A stretch of DNA of 64,000 bases from Dyella acidiphila (lineage in GTDB: Bacteria > Pseudomonadota > Gammaproteobacteria > Xanthomonadales > Rhodanobacteraceae), in contig NZ_JACZZA010000001.1 in NCBI RefSeq assembly GCF_014863405.1, positions 1 to 64,000 on the forward strand, written 5' to 3'. The notes under the pieces are model-generated. The model was not told the DNA's origin. It did no database searches and worked only from the letters and a program-made list of their open reading frames with translations. Both the position numbers and the translations under genes were made by a program. Every line of letters begins with the position of its first letter. Position 1 is the stretch's first letter. Positions 49,534 to 60,214 of the stretch are shown here, piece after piece.

Positions 49534-50337
49534 ATGACCAGACCCGCCGTCAACGTTGCGGTACGCGCCGCACGCTCCGCCGGTAACGTGATCCTGCGTT
49601 ACATGAACCGCATCGACGGCCTCAACGTCGTTGAAAAGCAACGCATGGATTTCGCATCCGAAGTGGACCGGCTGGCCGAGGCAGAGATCGTCAAGGAACT
49701 GCGCCGCGCCTACCCGACCCACGCCATCCTGGCCGAGGAAAGCGGCGCCACCGGCAAGGGCCCGCTGGTCTGGGTGATCGATCCGCTCGACGGCACCCAC
49801 AACTACTTGCGCGGCATTCCGCACTTCAGCGTCTCCATCGCCCTGCTCGACCGCGGCGAGCCGGTCTACGCGGTGGTGTTCGATCCCCTGCGCGACGAGC
49901 TGTTCACCGCCAGCAAGGGCGATGGCGCCTACCTCAACGACCGCCGCATCCGCGTCAGCAAGCGCGAAAACCTGGCCGGCGCGATGATCGCCACCGGCTT
50001 TCCGTTCCGCCAGCGCGCCAACCTGGATGCGCAACTGGCCATGACCCGCGCGCTGCTGGGCCAGGCCGAAGATATCCGGCGCTCCGGCTCGGCCGCACTG
50101 GATCTGGCCTATACCGCCGCTGGCCGCTACGACGGCTTTTTCGAGATCGGCCTCAAGCCCTGGGACATGGCGGCAGGCGTGCTGCTGGTGCGCGAGGCCG
50201 GCGGCCAGTACGGCGATTTCGCCGGGCGTGACGGCATTCCGGAAAGCGGCAACGTGATTGCCGGCAACCTGCACATCGTGAAAGCCATGACCGAAGCGAT
50301 CGGCGCGAACGCCACGCCTTCGCTGCTGAAGGCCTGA
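49534..50337 (+). CDS. suhB: Inositol monophosphatase family protein SuhB
   Basis: A 267-residue protein of the inositol-1-monophosphatase family. SuhB also takes part in rRNA antitermination in E. coli. Metal-binding motifs are [33 protein letters not shown] and the late [20 protein letters not shown]. Length matches SuhB exactly. It is divergent from trmJ and ends at a strong terminator. Confidence 0.94.
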   Translation: MTRPAVNVAVRAARSAGNVILRYMNRIDGLNVVEKQRMDFASEVDRLAEAEIVKELRRAYPTHAILAEESGATGKGPLVWVIDPLDGTHNYLRGIPHFSVSIALLDRGEPVYAVVFDPLRDELFTASKGDGAYLNDRRIRVSKRENLAGAMIATGFPFRQRANLDAQLAMTRALLGQAEDIRRSGSAALDLAYTAAGRYDGFFEIGLKPWDMAAGVLLVREAGGQYGDFAGRDGIPESGNVIAGNLHIVKAMTEAIGANATPSLLKA

Positions 50338-50360
50338 GTCGTTCCACCATGTTGCAAGCA

Positions 50361-50390
50361 AAAAGGCGCCGTCGGCGCCTTTTGTTTTTT
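50361..50390 (+). terminator. Rho-independent terminator after suhB
   Basis: Hairpin AAAAGGCGCC-gtc-GGCGCCTTTT followed by GTTTTTT, 20 bases after the suhB stop codon. The A-rich 5' side would also allow use from the opposite strand. Confidence 0.88.
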
Positions 50391-50427
50391 GCTCAAACCT
50401 CGATCTCAACGCGCTTGCCCTGCGGAT

Positions 50428-50745
50428 TCACAAGCTTGCAGCCTGCGCAGCAATCACTTCGTAATGCTGCACGTTCGATTCGAATTCCAGCAGGAATTCG
50501 GCATCTTCCGGGTAGTACTTGGCCTTCAGCAGGTCATCACCGGCAAACGCGCGAATCGCTTGTTCGCCAGTCCAGTGCGTTACCGTCAGGAAATGAGTGA
50601 CGTCGCCATCCTCGCGCCGCAGTATCGCGACATCGAGGTTGCCGGGCACAGAGCGGTAATCAGGTATCGCCCTTTGCTGCAGGAAGTGCGCGTATTCGTC
50701 GGCGCGTGCGCGCGTTGTACGTCCATGCCAGATGCGACAGATCAT
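50428..50745 (-). CDS. Antibiotic biosynthesis monooxygenase (ABM) domain protein
   Basis: A 105-residue ferredoxin-like fold protein of the ABM/DUF-type group: MICRIWHGRTTRARADEYAH at the start, a central strand DVAILRREDGDVTHFLTVTH and the WTGEQAIRAFAGDDLLKAKY segment with YYPEDAEFLLEFE near the end. Such proteins include small monooxygenases and haem-degrading enzymes, but many have no known activity. It is encoded alone between suhB and hda. Confidence 0.75.
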   Translation of the reverse strand: MICRIWHGRTTRARADEYAHFLQQRAIPDYRSVPGNLDVAILRREDGDVTHFLTVTHWTGEQAIRAFAGDDLLKAKYYPEDAEFLLEFESNVQHYEVIAAQAASL

Positions 50746-50771
50746 GCGAGCCTCGCTATAGCCGGTGGCAC

Positions 50772-50801
50772 AGCCTGGGTCGGCGCAGGGTAACCCAGGC
50801 T
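50772..50801. repeat. Intergenic inverted repeat AGCCTGGGT...ACCCAGGCT
   Basis: Perfect 9-bp arms AGCCTGGGT (50772-50780) and ACCCAGGCT (50793-50801) around a CG-rich loop, between the hda end and the ABM gene start. Its arms and the GTAACCCAGG core recall the palindrome at 48579. Confidence 0.5.
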
Positions 50802-50814
50802 ACGGACTGCTACG

Positions 50815-51507
50815 TCAGCCTTCGCGCAGAAAGCTGCGCAGGAATGGCACTGTCACGCGCCGCTGCGCAGCCAGCGAGGCCTGATCCAGGCGATCGAGCA
50901 GATCCAGCAAGGCCCCCAGATCGCGCACATAACGTGCAAACAGCCAATCGAGCACCGTGTCGTCGAGCTCGATCCCGCGCACCGCGGCCTGCGTTTTCAG
51001 CACCTCGCGGCGTTCGGCATCTTCCAGCGGTTTCAGCGCGAACTGCGTGCAGGCGCCGAGGCGCGAACGCAGATCGGGCAGCGTCAACGACAATTGCGCG
51101 GGCACCGTCTCGGCAGCGAAGAGCAAGGCGGTAGCCTCGGCACGTGCGCGATTGTAGAGATCGAACAAGGCATGCTCGGCATCGCGATCGCCGGCAATCG
51201 CATCGAGATCGTCCAGCGCGATAAAGGCGCTGCCAGCCACGCCGCGAATCGCCGCACTGCGTTCGCGCAGCGCTTTCAACGGCAGATACTGCACGGTGCG
51301 CCCGGCTTCATGTGCCGACTGGCAAGCCGCCAGCAGCAGATGGCTTTTGCCGCTGCCGCTGCCGCCGCTCAGATAAAGCCACGGCGCGCCCGTTTGCACA
51401 GACAACGCCTGCACGGCAGCAAGCGTGGCGGCGTTGGCGCCCGGATAAAAATGCTCGAAGCGCTGGCGGCGCGGCCAGCGCAGGGTCAACGGTAACTGCG
51501 CGGTCAT
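50815..51507 (-). CDS. hda: DnaA regulatory inactivator Hda
   Basis: Hda with the loaded sliding clamp stimulates ATP hydrolysis by DnaA and prevents over-initiation. The 230-residue AAA+ protein has the N-terminal clamp-binding peptide QLPLTL (residues 4-9), Walker A LSGGSGSGKSHLLLA (48-55 core), Walker B FIALDDLDAI and sensor/arginine region LPDLRSRLGACTQF. It is coupled to the upstream PerM-like gene by a four-base overlap, the same neighbourhood as in Xanthomonas. Confidence 0.93.
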   Translation of the reverse strand: MTAQLPLTLRWPRRQRFEHFYPGANAATLAAVQALSVQTGAPWLYLSGGSGSGKSHLLLAACQSAHEAGRTVQYLPLKALRERSAAIRGVAGSAFIALDDLDAIAGDRDAEHALFDLYNRARAEATALLFAAETVPAQLSLTLPDLRSRLGACTQFALKPLEDAERREVLKTQAAVRGIELDDTVLDWLFARYVRDLGALLDLLDRLDQASLAAQRRVTVPFLRSFLREG

Positions 51508-52667
51508 GGCTTGTGCGGTTCACTGCCTTCGTCGGCAACGCGGGTGCGGGCGTGGATATCGCCATGCTGGTCCTCGCTGACAATCACTTCGGCAAGCACG
51601 GTGTCGGGCGTGCCCTCTTCCGTGTACAGATCGCTCAGCTTGTAGCGTTCGGCCAGATAGCGCAGCAGCACCAGGATCACCGAGGCCGCCGGCAGCGCCA
51701 GCAGCACGCCGAGGAAGCCGAACAGATAGCCGCCGGCCAGCACGGCAAAGATCACCGCCACCGGGTGCAGGCCGATTTTCTCGCCCACCAGGCGCGGCAC
51801 CAGCACATAGCCTTCCAGCAGCTGGCCGATCACGAACACGCCAATCACCATCAGCAGATGCGTCCAGTCGCCGTGCTGCACCAGCGAAGCGATGATCGCG
51901 GCGCCAAAGCCGGTGATGAAACCCAGATACGGCACGAAGCTCAGCAGGCCGGCCACCATGCCGATCAGCGGACCGACCGAAATGCCGACCAGCGTCAGCG
52001 TGCCGCCGTAGTAAATCGCCAGCGCCAGCATCACCAGCAGCTGTCCACGCACGAAGGCGCCGAGCACGGCATCGGATTCGCGCGCCAGGTGTGCCACCGT
52101 GGGCTGGACCGAACGCGGCAGCATGCGATCGATCCATGCCACCAGGCGATCCCAGTCGCGCAGCAGGTAGAACCACACCACCGGGATCAGCACCAGGTTG
52201 GTCATCCACACCACCACGCTGATGCTGGAGCGCGAGATCTTGCCCACCACGCTGCCGATCGAACCCAGGTGCGCCTTCAGTTCGGCCATCAGGCGATCGG
52301 TGTCGAAGGCATTGGGATCCAGGTGCAGCCTGACCTGCAGCCACGGCAGCGCCTTGTCGCGACCCCACTCGACGTAATGCGGGAAGTTGTCCACCAGGTT
52401 CTCGATCTGACGCACGATCAGCGGCACCAGCAACAGCAGGGCCGCAGCGATTGCCAGGATCAGCACCACGAACACGATGCTGACCGCCAAGGTGCGCCCC
52501 AGCCCCAGCCGCTCCAGCCGGTTGGCCAGCGGATCGCCGAGATAGGCCAGCATGGCCGCCACCGCGAACGGCATCAGCACCGGCGCCAGCAGCCAGATCA
52601 GCAGGCCGATGACAACGGTGATCGCCAGCATCTGCCAGCGGCGGGATGTCTCTTGGCTTATGGACAC
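51504..52667 (-). CDS. AI-2E family transporter (PerM-like)
   Basis: A 387-residue membrane protein with about eight helices. The AI-2E transporter family features are the N-terminal double helix (LAITVVIGLLIWLLAPVL; PFAVAAMLAYLGDPLANRLE), a large central soluble segment (residues 100-190), and the C-terminal SFVPYLGFITGFGAAIIA and LEGYVLVPRLVGEKIGLHP motifs. GTG at 52667 is the start. Substrate unknown. It precedes hda. Confidence 0.88.
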   Translation of the reverse strand: MSISQETSRRWQMLAITVVIGLLIWLLAPVLMPFAVAAMLAYLGDPLANRLERLGLGRTLAVSIVFVVLILAIAAALLLLVPLIVRQIENLVDNFPHYVEWGRDKALPWLQVRLHLDPNAFDTDRLMAELKAHLGSIGSVVGKISRSSISVVVWMTNLVLIPVVWFYLLRDWDRLVAWIDRMLPRSVQPTVAHLARESDAVLGAFVRGQLLVMLALAIYYGGTLTLVGISVGPLIGMVAGLLSFVPYLGFITGFGAAIIASLVQHGDWTHLLMVIGVFVIGQLLEGYVLVPRLVGEKIGLHPVAVIFAVLAGGYLFGFLGVLLALPAASVILVLLRYLAERYKLSDLYTEEGTPDTVLAEVIVSEDQHGDIHARTRVADEGSEPHKP

Positions 52668-52755
52668 GAAAAATTCATCGATGGCGCCAGGGTGCGGCAG
52701 CCAAGTGTGGCCGATGTGGGCGGCTGTTCAAAGTCTTGCGGCACGGCCAGATCCA

Positions 52756-53322
52756 TCATCGCGTGCGCCGCGCACGCCAGCCGCGGCGCGACCAGCGGAT
52801 GGTGTAATCCAGGCCGCTGGCGATGCACAGCGCCGCCACTGCCCAGGCCAGGCCGCCCGCCGCCGGTACCGGCCAGCCGATCAAGGCCAGCAGCACGCAA
52901 AGCAGATACAGGATCTGCAGCAAGGTGCAGGCCTTCGACAGCAGGCTCGGCTGTGGCTGGATGCGGCCGACCAGCACGCGCCACAACACGGCGCCCGCCG
53001 CAATCCATAGATCGCGGCCGCAGACGATCGCCGCCAGCCACGCCGGCGCCTCGCCCCGCCAGGCCAGGATCACGAAGCAGGCGACCAGCAGCAGCTTGTC
53101 GGCGATCGCATCGAGCATGCCGCCAAGGCGGCTTTGCCAGCCGTAATGGCGGGCCAGAAAGCCATCCAGCCCGTCGGAAACACCCGCAACCGCAACCAGG
53201 ATCAGCGCGTACGACCAGTTGCGCTGCCACAGCAGGCAGCCGATCGGCCCAACCAGCAGCACGCGCAATACGGAGATCGCGTTGGGCAAATGCCGCCAGG
53301 GTGAAGGCGACGCGGCAGGCAT
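52756..53322 (-). CDS. CDP-alcohol phosphatidyltransferase (PgsA-like)
   Basis: A 188-residue integral membrane enzyme of phospholipid synthesis, probably glycerophosphate transfer to CDP-diacylglycerol. The catalytic motif is present as SDGLDGFLAR followed by GGMLDAIADK (D-x2-D-G-x2-A-R-x8-G-x3-D-x3-D). Four to five membrane helices follow. N-terminal PNAISVLRVLLVG is typical. The start at 53322 (MPAASPSP) is preferred. It lies between DUF2066 and the PerM-like gene. Confidence 0.85.
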   Translation of the reverse strand: MPAASPSPWRHLPNAISVLRVLLVGPIGCLLWQRNWSYALILVAVAGVSDGLDGFLARHYGWQSRLGGMLDAIADKLLLVACFVILAWRGEAPAWLAAIVCGRDLWIAAGAVLWRVLVGRIQPQPSLLSKACTLLQILYLLCVLLALIGWPVPAAGGLAWAVAALCIASGLDYTIRWSRRGWRARRTR

Positions 53323-53338
53323 CGCGGCCAGTGATGCC

Positions 53339-54331
53339 TTAGTGCAGCCAGCGCAGGCTGACGTCGGCGCCGTCGTGCGCGCCACCCTGCATCAGGCGAC
53401 CGCCCGCGGTGAGGTTCGCCGCCAGACCGTCCAGCGGCATCGCCGCCTTCACCGCCAGCAGCACGCCATCGTCCTGGCCACCCAGGGTGCTTACCTTCTG
53501 CACCGTGGGATCGGCGCGCAGCGTGGCCATCAGGTTGGCGTAATCCATCGCCGAGTGCAGGCCGCTCACCCACAGCTTGCCGTCCACCGCGGTGGCGCCG
53601 ATCACATTGAGCGCCTGGCCCAGGCGGTCGGTGGCGCTCTTGCCGGCGTCGGCAAACATGCTGTCTTCGTTATTGCCCTGCGTGCTCCAGTGCTGCGACT
53701 GGCCGCCGCTGATCAGCGACCAGTCGGCGCCGCTGGCGTGCAGCTCGCCCACCAGCACCAGGCCGGTGTGATACAGCCGGGCGATCGCCGACAAGGCGGC
53801 CGGATCGGCGCTTTCCAGCTTGTCCAGGTCCGGCAGCTGCGAGGGATCGGCATAGCTCACCTGGTAACCGTGCTTGCCCACGGCATCGCCCAGCGCGCTG
53901 AGATCGTCCTTGTCGAGCACCTTGCCGTCCGCACCCTTCACCACCACCAGCAGCGGCGGCTTCACCCCGGCGGTGGTCGCGCCCATCTGGGTGACCAGCC
54001 GCTGCACGGCGCCCTGGTCGAAGGTGACCGACAAGGTGAGGCTGGGCGGATTGCCCTGGCCGCGCTCGTACTGGAATTGCTTGACGATGCCACCGGCGTT
54101 CTGCAGCGCATCGGCATAACCGGGCTTGCCGCTCATGTCCTGGCCGCCCGCCACGCGCGCCAGCACCTGGCCCAGTGCGGTGGAGAACGCCTGGCTGCGC
54201 TGGGCGTCGCCAACATCGGTTACCGGCACTACCACCGTATAGGGCGAGCCGGTCTGGCTCAGCGCCATCCGCGGCAGGCCCGCGACGAGACCAAGCAGCA
54301 ACGTAACGATCAGCAGACGTGGAAAGCGCAT
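53339..54331 (-). CDS. DUF2066 exported protein
   Basis: A 330-residue protein with a signal peptide (1-25, ending RMALSQ) and the DUF2066 domain: [40 protein letters not shown] and the following [12 protein letters not shown]. The remaining part is periplasmic with no recognised motif. Function unknown. It is divergent from purM, and the DUF2066-PgsA-PerM-Hda series on this strand, back to back with purMN, is conserved in Xanthomonadales. Confidence 0.87.
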   Translation of the reverse strand: MRFPRLLIVTLLLGLVAGLPRMALSQTGSPYTVVVPVTDVGDAQRSQAFSTALGQVLARVAGGQDMSGKPGYADALQNAGGIVKQFQYERGQGNPPSLTLSVTFDQGAVQRLVTQMGATTAGVKPPLLVVVKGADGKVLDKDDLSALGDAVGKHGYQVSYADPSQLPDLDKLESADPAALSAIARLYHTGLVLVGELHASGADWSLISGGQSQHWSTQGNNEDSMFADAGKSATDRLGQALNVIGATAVDGKLWVSGLHSAMDYANLMATLRADPTVQKVSTLGGQDDGVLLAVKAAMPLDGLAANLTAGGRLMQGGAHDGADVSLRWLH

Positions 54332-54428
54332 GGGCGGGCCAGGTTCGGGGGCGGGGATTCACCGGAAAGTCTGCCCAATCCAGCCCTTAACGTCTATCAT
54401 TGCAAGCTTGCTAAAAGCCGGATCCGCC

Positions 54429-55457
54429 ATGTCAGACGCCCTCACCTACCGCGCCGCCGGCGTGGATATCGATGCCGGCAACGCCGTGGTCGAACGCATC
54501 AAGCCGCTGGTCAAGCGCACCTTCCGCCCGGAAGTGATGGGCGGCCTGGGTGGCTTCGGCGGCCTGTTCAATCTCGGCACGCGCTACAAGGAGCCGGTGC
54601 TGGTCTCGGGCACCGACGGCGTGGGCACCAAGCTCAAGCTCGCCCAGCAGCTGGGCCGCCACGACACCATCGGCATCGACCTGGTCGGCATGTGCGTGAA
54701 CGACGTGCTGGTGCAAGGCGCCGAACCGCTGTTCTTCCTCGATTACTTCGCCACCGGCAAGCTGGACGTGGATACCACCGTGGCTGTGGTTGGCGGCATC
54801 GCCAAGGGCTGCGAACTGGCCGGCTGCGCGCTGATCGGCGGCGAAACCGCGGAAATGCCCGACATGTATCCGCCGGGCGAATACGACCTCGCCGGCTTTA
54901 CGGTCGGCGCCGTGGAAAAGGCCGAACTGCTCAGCGGCGAACAGATCGCCGCCGGCGACGTGATTCTCGGCGTGGCCTCCTCCGGCCCGCATTCCAACGG
55001 CTATTCGCTGATCCGCAAGATCGTCGAACGCGCCGGCAATCCGCTGACGCTCGATCTGGGCGGCGTGACCCTGGCCGATGCCCTGATGGCGCCCACCACC
55101 ATCTACGTCAAGCCGATGCTGGAGCTGCTGAAGTCGGTGCCGGTACACGGCATGGCGCACATCACCGGCGGCGGCCTGAAGGAAAACATCATCCGCGTGG
55201 TGCCCGACGGCCTGGGCCTGGCGCTGGACGCCAATGCCATCGTGCTGCCGCCGGTATTCGACTGGCTGATGCGCGAAGGCAAGGTGGCGCGCGAGGAAAT
55301 GTGGCGCACCTTCAACTGCGGCGTGGGCTTCACCATTGTGTTGCCGCGCGATGCGGTGACGGCTGCCTCCGCCCTGCTCGCCAAGCACGGCCTGGCCAGC
55401 GCGGTGATCGGCGAAGTGGTAGCCGCACAGGGCGACGAGCGCGTGCATATCGGCTGA
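54429..55457 (+). CDS. purM: Phosphoribosylformylglycinamidine cyclo-ligase
   Basis: PurM makes aminoimidazole ribonucleotide in purine synthesis. The 342-residue protein has the N-terminal [52 protein letters not shown] and [20 protein letters not shown], and the C-terminal [20 protein letters not shown]. All are diagnostic. ATG at 54429 is the accepted start. purN follows after six bases. Confidence 0.97.
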   Translation: MSDALTYRAAGVDIDAGNAVVERIKPLVKRTFRPEVMGGLGGFGGLFNLGTRYKEPVLVSGTDGVGTKLKLAQQLGRHDTIGIDLVGMCVNDVLVQGAEPLFFLDYFATGKLDVDTTVAVVGGIAKGCELAGCALIGGETAEMPDMYPPGEYDLAGFTVGAVEKAELLSGEQIAAGDVILGVASSGPHSNGYSLIRKIVERAGNPLTLDLGGVTLADALMAPTTIYVKPMLELLKSVPVHGMAHITGGGLKENIIRVVPDGLGLALDANAIVLPPVFDWLMREGKVAREEMWRTFNCGVGFTIVLPRDAVTAASALLAKHGLASAVIGEVVAAQGDERVHIG

Positions 55458-55463
55458 CCCGCA

Positions 55464-56129
55464 TTGCCTTCACCGCTTCGCATTGCAGTACTTGCCTCCG
55501 GCCGCGGCAGCAATTTCGCCGCGCTGCTGGCTGCGCGCGAACGCGGCGAGCTGGCGGCGGAATTCGTGCTGGTGGCCAGCGACAAGCCTGATGCCGGCGC
55601 CTTGCAGCTCGCGCAGCTGGCCGGCGTTCCGCATTGCGTGCTGGAACCGAAAGACTACGCAACACGACGCGATTACGACTTCGCCGTGTTCGAGCGCATC
55701 GCCGCCAGCAAACCGGACCTGCTGGTGTTGGCCGGCTACATGCGCATCATCGACGGCGATGCGCTGAAGCCCTGGGTCGGGCGCATGATCAACATCCACC
55801 CTTCGCTGCTGCCCAAATACCGCGGCTTGCATACGCATCGGCGCGCCATCAAGGCCGGCGACGATGAACATGGCGCCAGCGTGCACTTCGTCACCGCCGA
55901 ACTCGACGGCGGTCCGGTGATCGCGCAGACCCTGCTGCCGATCGGGGCTGGCGACGACGAACACGCACTGGCCGAGCGCCTGCTGCCGCTCGAACATCAG
56001 CTGCTTCCCGCAGTAGTGGCATGGATCGCCGCAGATCGCCTGCTGCTGCGTGAAGAGGGCGTCATGCTGGATGGCGAAGTGCTTCGCAAACCTTTGCGGA
56101 TGCGAGACGGAAAACTCGTTCGCCAATAA
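55464..56129 (+). CDS. purN: Phosphoribosylglycinamide formyltransferase
   Basis: PurN formylates GAR with 10-formyl-THF. The 221-residue product shows IAVLASGRGSNFAALLAARE, the catalytic Asn-His in GRMINIHPSLLPKYRGLHTH and the Asp in TAELDGGPVIAQTLLPI. The only suitable start is a TTG at 55464 (TTG-CCT-TCA), six bases after purM, which suggests translation depends on termination of purM. A C-terminal extension of about 25 residues beyond the E. coli protein is present. Confidence 0.95.
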   Translation: MPSPLRIAVLASGRGSNFAALLAARERGELAAEFVLVASDKPDAGALQLAQLAGVPHCVLEPKDYATRRDYDFAVFERIAASKPDLLVLAGYMRIIDGDALKPWVGRMINIHPSLLPKYRGLHTHRRAIKAGDDEHGASVHFVTAELDGGPVIAQTLLPIGAGDDEHALAERLLPLEHQLLPAVVAWIAADRLLLREEGVMLDGEVLRKPLRMRDGKLVRQ

Positions 56130-56170
56130 GGCAACAAGGCGTTCAGGATCGGCACGTACACTGCCGATCC

Positions 56171-56875
56171 ATGCGCACACTCAAACTCCCCCGCACGCTC
56201 CTTGCCGGTCTCGCACTGGCCGTCTCCCCCACGCTATTCGCTGCCACGCCCACGCCATTCACCGCCACCTACCAGGTCTCCAGCCAGGGCGAAGAAATGG
56301 GCACCGCCACCATCACGCTCAAAGCACTGGGCAACGGCGAATACGAATACAGCAACCAGATTCACGGCACCGCCGGCCTCGCGGCCGCGCTGGGCGCGAA
56401 CTCCAGCGACGTTACGCGCTTCCGCTGGAACAACAATGCACCGGAAACCGAGAGCTACCGTTCCACCGTGGTGGCGTTCAAGACCAAGCAGCGCTCGATG
56501 CAAGTGAACTGGAACAGCAAGCAGGTCAGCGTGGATGAAGGCAAAGGCTCCTCCAGCTACGCCGCCCAACCGGGCATGGTCGACCGCAATACGCTGCCCT
56601 TCGCACTGGGCATGGCGCTGCGCAGCGGCAGCCAGAACGTAAGCCTGCCGGTGGGTGTGCGGCAGCGCGTGGAGCAGCAGCAATTCAAGGTGCAAGGTGC
56701 CGAAGCCGTGCAGGTACCCGCCGGCAGCTTCCATGCCGAGCGCATCACCCGCACCGATTCGGACAGCCACTTCGATGCGTGGTACGTGCCCAAGCAGTTC
56801 GTGGTGCCGGTCAAGCTGGCGCAGAGCGACGGCGGCAATCTCACCTTGCAGCTGGTGCACTACAGCTCGCCGTAA
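56171..56875 (+). CDS. DUF3108 exported protein
   Basis: A 234-residue protein with a signal peptide (1-24, ending TLFA) and a beta-rich DUF3108 domain: [20 protein letters not shown] near the start and [18 protein letters not shown] with [19 protein letters not shown] near the end. It follows purN by 41 bases, as often seen in gammaproteobacteria. Function unknown, presumably periplasmic. Confidence 0.87.
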   Translation: MRTLKLPRTLLAGLALAVSPTLFAATPTPFTATYQVSSQGEEMGTATITLKALGNGEYEYSNQIHGTAGLAAALGANSSDVTRFRWNNNAPETESYRSTVVAFKTKQRSMQVNWNSKQVSVDEGKGSSSYAAQPGMVDRNTLPFALGMALRSGSQNVSLPVGVRQRVEQQQFKVQGAEAVQVPAGSFHAERITRTDSDSHFDAWYVPKQFVVPVKLAQSDGGNLTLQLVHYSSP

Positions 56876-56885
56876 GGCGACAAAT

Positions 56886-56915
56886 AAAAGGGCCGCGAAA
56901 GCGGCCCTTTTTTTG
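56886..56915 (+). terminator. Rho-independent terminator after DUF3108 gene
   Basis: Hairpin AAAGGGCCGC-GAAA-GCGGCCCTTT with a GNRA-type loop and a T7 tract, in the gap between converging DUF3108 and murA genes. The A-rich opposite side means it could serve murA as well. Confidence 0.9.
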
Positions 56916-56932
56916 TGCTTGCGCGCTTGCGC

Positions 56933-58240
<1,308 letters not shown>

Positions 58241-58480
58241 TCAACGGCGCGCAGCGGCTTCTTCCGGGGTCAGGGTCTTGAGTGCAAGCGCATGGATCGC
58301 GCCCCCCATCAGGTCGCCCAGTGTGGCGTAGACCAGCCGGTGGCGCGCCAGCGGCAACTTGCCGGCAAACTGCGCGGCCACTACTTCGGCTTCGAAGTGC
58401 ACGCCGTCGTCGCCTTGCACGTTTGCCTGGGCACCGGGCAGGCCGGCTTCGATCATTGCCTGGATGCTGGCTGCGTCCAT
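58241..58480 (-). CDS. ibaG: BolA family protein IbaG
   Basis: A 79-residue BolA-type protein: helix-turn-helix-like core with VHFEAEVVAAQFAGKLPLAR, the conserved His in ARHRLVYATLGDLMGG and IHALALKTLTPEEA. It is located next to murA as IbaG is in E. coli. BolA proteins pair with monothiol glutaredoxins in Fe-S metabolism. It is divergent from kdsD. Confidence 0.93.
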   Translation of the reverse strand: MDAASIQAMIEAGLPGAQANVQGDDGVHFEAEVVAAQFAGKLPLARHRLVYATLGDLMGGAIHALALKTLTPEEAAARR

Positions 58481-58638
58481 TAGTCTTCCAAATCATTGGG
58501 ATCCTGAACGCCGGCCGCTCTATGCCGAGGGGCGGAACTTTGGCGTCAGGCATCAAGATAGAATGCGAATATGCCATGTTAATGGAAATCTGCTGCCGCA
58601 GAAACGACATGGCGCCGGCAACCCTGCCCCGAGGACGC

Positions 58639-59649
58639 ATGAACGCACCCATCGCCAAGCCCAAGTCCACCCGGGTGGATGCCGCCGCCATCGTGAGCAG
58701 CGCCCGCATGGTGATCGCCACCGAGGCCGCCGCCATCCGCGCGCTGGAGCCGCGCATCGACCGCCATTTCGTGGACGCCTGCCGCCTGATCCTGGGCTGC
58801 AAGGGGCGCCTGGTGGTAACCGGCATGGGCAAATCCGGCCATGTGGGGCGCAAGATCGCCGCCACCCTGGCCTCCACCGGCACGCCGGCGTTCTTCGTCC
58901 ACCCGGGCGAAGCCAGCCACGGCGACCTGGGCATGATCCTGCCGCAGGACGTGGTGCTGGCCCTGTCCAATTCGGGCGAGACGGACGAAATCCTGTTCAT
59001 CCTGCCGGTGATCAAGCGCCAGGGCATTCCGCTGATTTCCATCACCGGCAACCCGTATTCCTCCCTCGCCGGCCAGTCCGACGTGCACCTGGACGCCGGC
59101 ATTTCGACCGAAGCCTGCCCGCTGGGCCTGGCCCCTACCGCCAGCACCACCGCCGCCCTGGTGATGGGCGACGCGCTGGCCATCGCACTTTTGGAAGCGC
59201 GCGGGTTTACCTCTGAGGACTTCGCGCGTTCCCACCCTGCCGGGAGCCTGGGGCGCCGCCTGTTGCTGCATATCAGCGATGTGATGCACACCGGGCCCGG
59301 CGTACCGATGATCTCCCCCGACGCCAGCCTTACCGAAGCCTTGATGGAAATGACGCGCAAGCATTTGGGCATGACCGCCGTGGTCGATCACGAACAGCAG
59401 CTGCTGGGCGTGTTCACCGACGGCGACTTGCGCCGCGCCCTGGACGACGACGGCGTGGACCTGCGCAACGCCAGGGTCAGCGACCTGATGACGCGCGGCC
59501 CGAAGGTGATCGGCGCCGACAAGCTCGCCATCGAAGCGGCGCAGCTGATGGAGAAGTACCAGATTCACGCCTTGCTGGTGGTCGACGACGCACAACGCGT
59601 GGTCGGCGCACTGAACATCCACGATCTGCTGCGCGCACGCGTGGTCTGA
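58639..59649 (+). CDS. kdsD: Arabinose-5-phosphate isomerase (KpsF/GutQ type)
   Basis: KdsD makes D-arabinose 5-phosphate for Kdo synthesis. The 336-residue protein has an SIS domain (about residues 35-190: LVVTGMGKSGHVGRKIAATL, STGTPAFFVHPGEASHGDLG, LSNSGETDEIL) and two CBS domains (about 205-335: ISDVMHTGPGVPMISPDASL, GVFTDGDLRRAL). The ATG at 58639 has GAGGA just upstream. It is followed after 22 bases by kdsC, and the pair heads the LPS transport operon. Confidence 0.95.
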   Translation: MNAPIAKPKSTRVDAAAIVSSARMVIATEAAAIRALEPRIDRHFVDACRLILGCKGRLVVTGMGKSGHVGRKIAATLASTGTPAFFVHPGEASHGDLGMILPQDVVLALSNSGETDEILFILPVIKRQGIPLISITGNPYSSLAGQSDVHLDAGISTEACPLGLAPTASTTAALVMGDALAIALLEARGFTSEDFARSHPAGSLGRRLLLHISDVMHTGPGVPMISPDASLTEALMEMTRKHLGMTAVVDHEQQLLGVFTDGDLRRALDDDGVDLRNARVSDLMTRGPKVIGADKLAIEAAQLMEKYQIHALLVVDDAQRVVGALNIHDLLRARVV

Positions 59650-59671
59650 ACCCGAACCAAGCCGCCACCAC

Positions 59672-60214
59672 ATGGGTTATCTCGCCAATCTTCCCGCCGA
59701 CCTGCTCGCCCGCGCCGCCAAGATCCGCCTGGCCGCGTTCGACGTGGACGGCACGCTCACCGACGGCCGCCTCTGGTACAGCGAAAGCGGTCATGAAACC
59801 AAGGTCTTCCACGTGCATGACGGGCTCGGGCTGAAGCGCCTGCAGGCCAACGGCATCCAGGTGGCGATCATCAGCGCACGCATCAGCCATCCGGTAGCTC
59901 TGCGCGCCGAAGAGCTGGATATCGCCCACGTCTACCAGGGCCAGAACGACAAGCGCGAATGCCTGCGCCAGATTCTCGAGGCGCTCAAGCTGCAGTCCGA
60001 GGAAGTGGCCTTCGTCGGCGACGACCTGCCCGACCTGCCGGCCATGAGCCTGAGCGGCCTGGCGGTTGCCGTGGCCAATGCGCACCCGTGGGTGGCCGAA
60101 CGCGCACACTGGCAGACGCGGCTCGAAGGCGGCCTGGGCGCCGTGCGCGAAGTGTGCGACCTGATCCTGCACGCGCAGGGCAAGAGCGCCAGCGAACAGG
60201 AGCACTGGCGGTGA
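59672..60214 (+). CDS. kdsC: Kdo-8-phosphate phosphatase
   Basis: A 180-residue HAD-family phosphatase that releases Kdo. The nucleophile motif is FDVDGTLTDGRLWYSESG, motif II IISARIS, and motif IV FVGDDLPDLPAM. The size without a cap domain is typical of KdsC. The GTG start of lptC overlaps its stop codon (GTGA). Confidence 0.96.
   Translation: MGYLANLPADLLARAAKIRLAAFDVDGTLTDGRLWYSESGHETKVFHVHDGLGLKRLQANGIQVAIISARISHPVALRAEELDIAHVYQGQNDKRECLRQILEALKLQSEEVAFVGDDLPDLPAMSLSGLAVAVANAHPWVAERAHWQTRLEGGLGAVREVCDLILHAQGKSASEQEHWR

Noticed and set aside
51312..53342. 676-codon open frame on the plus strand
   Set aside because: Lies antisense over hda, the PerM-like and PgsA-like genes, all supported by motifs.
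53219..55591. 790-codon open frame on the plus strand
   Set aside because: Shadow of DUF2066 on the opposite strand and of purM in another frame.
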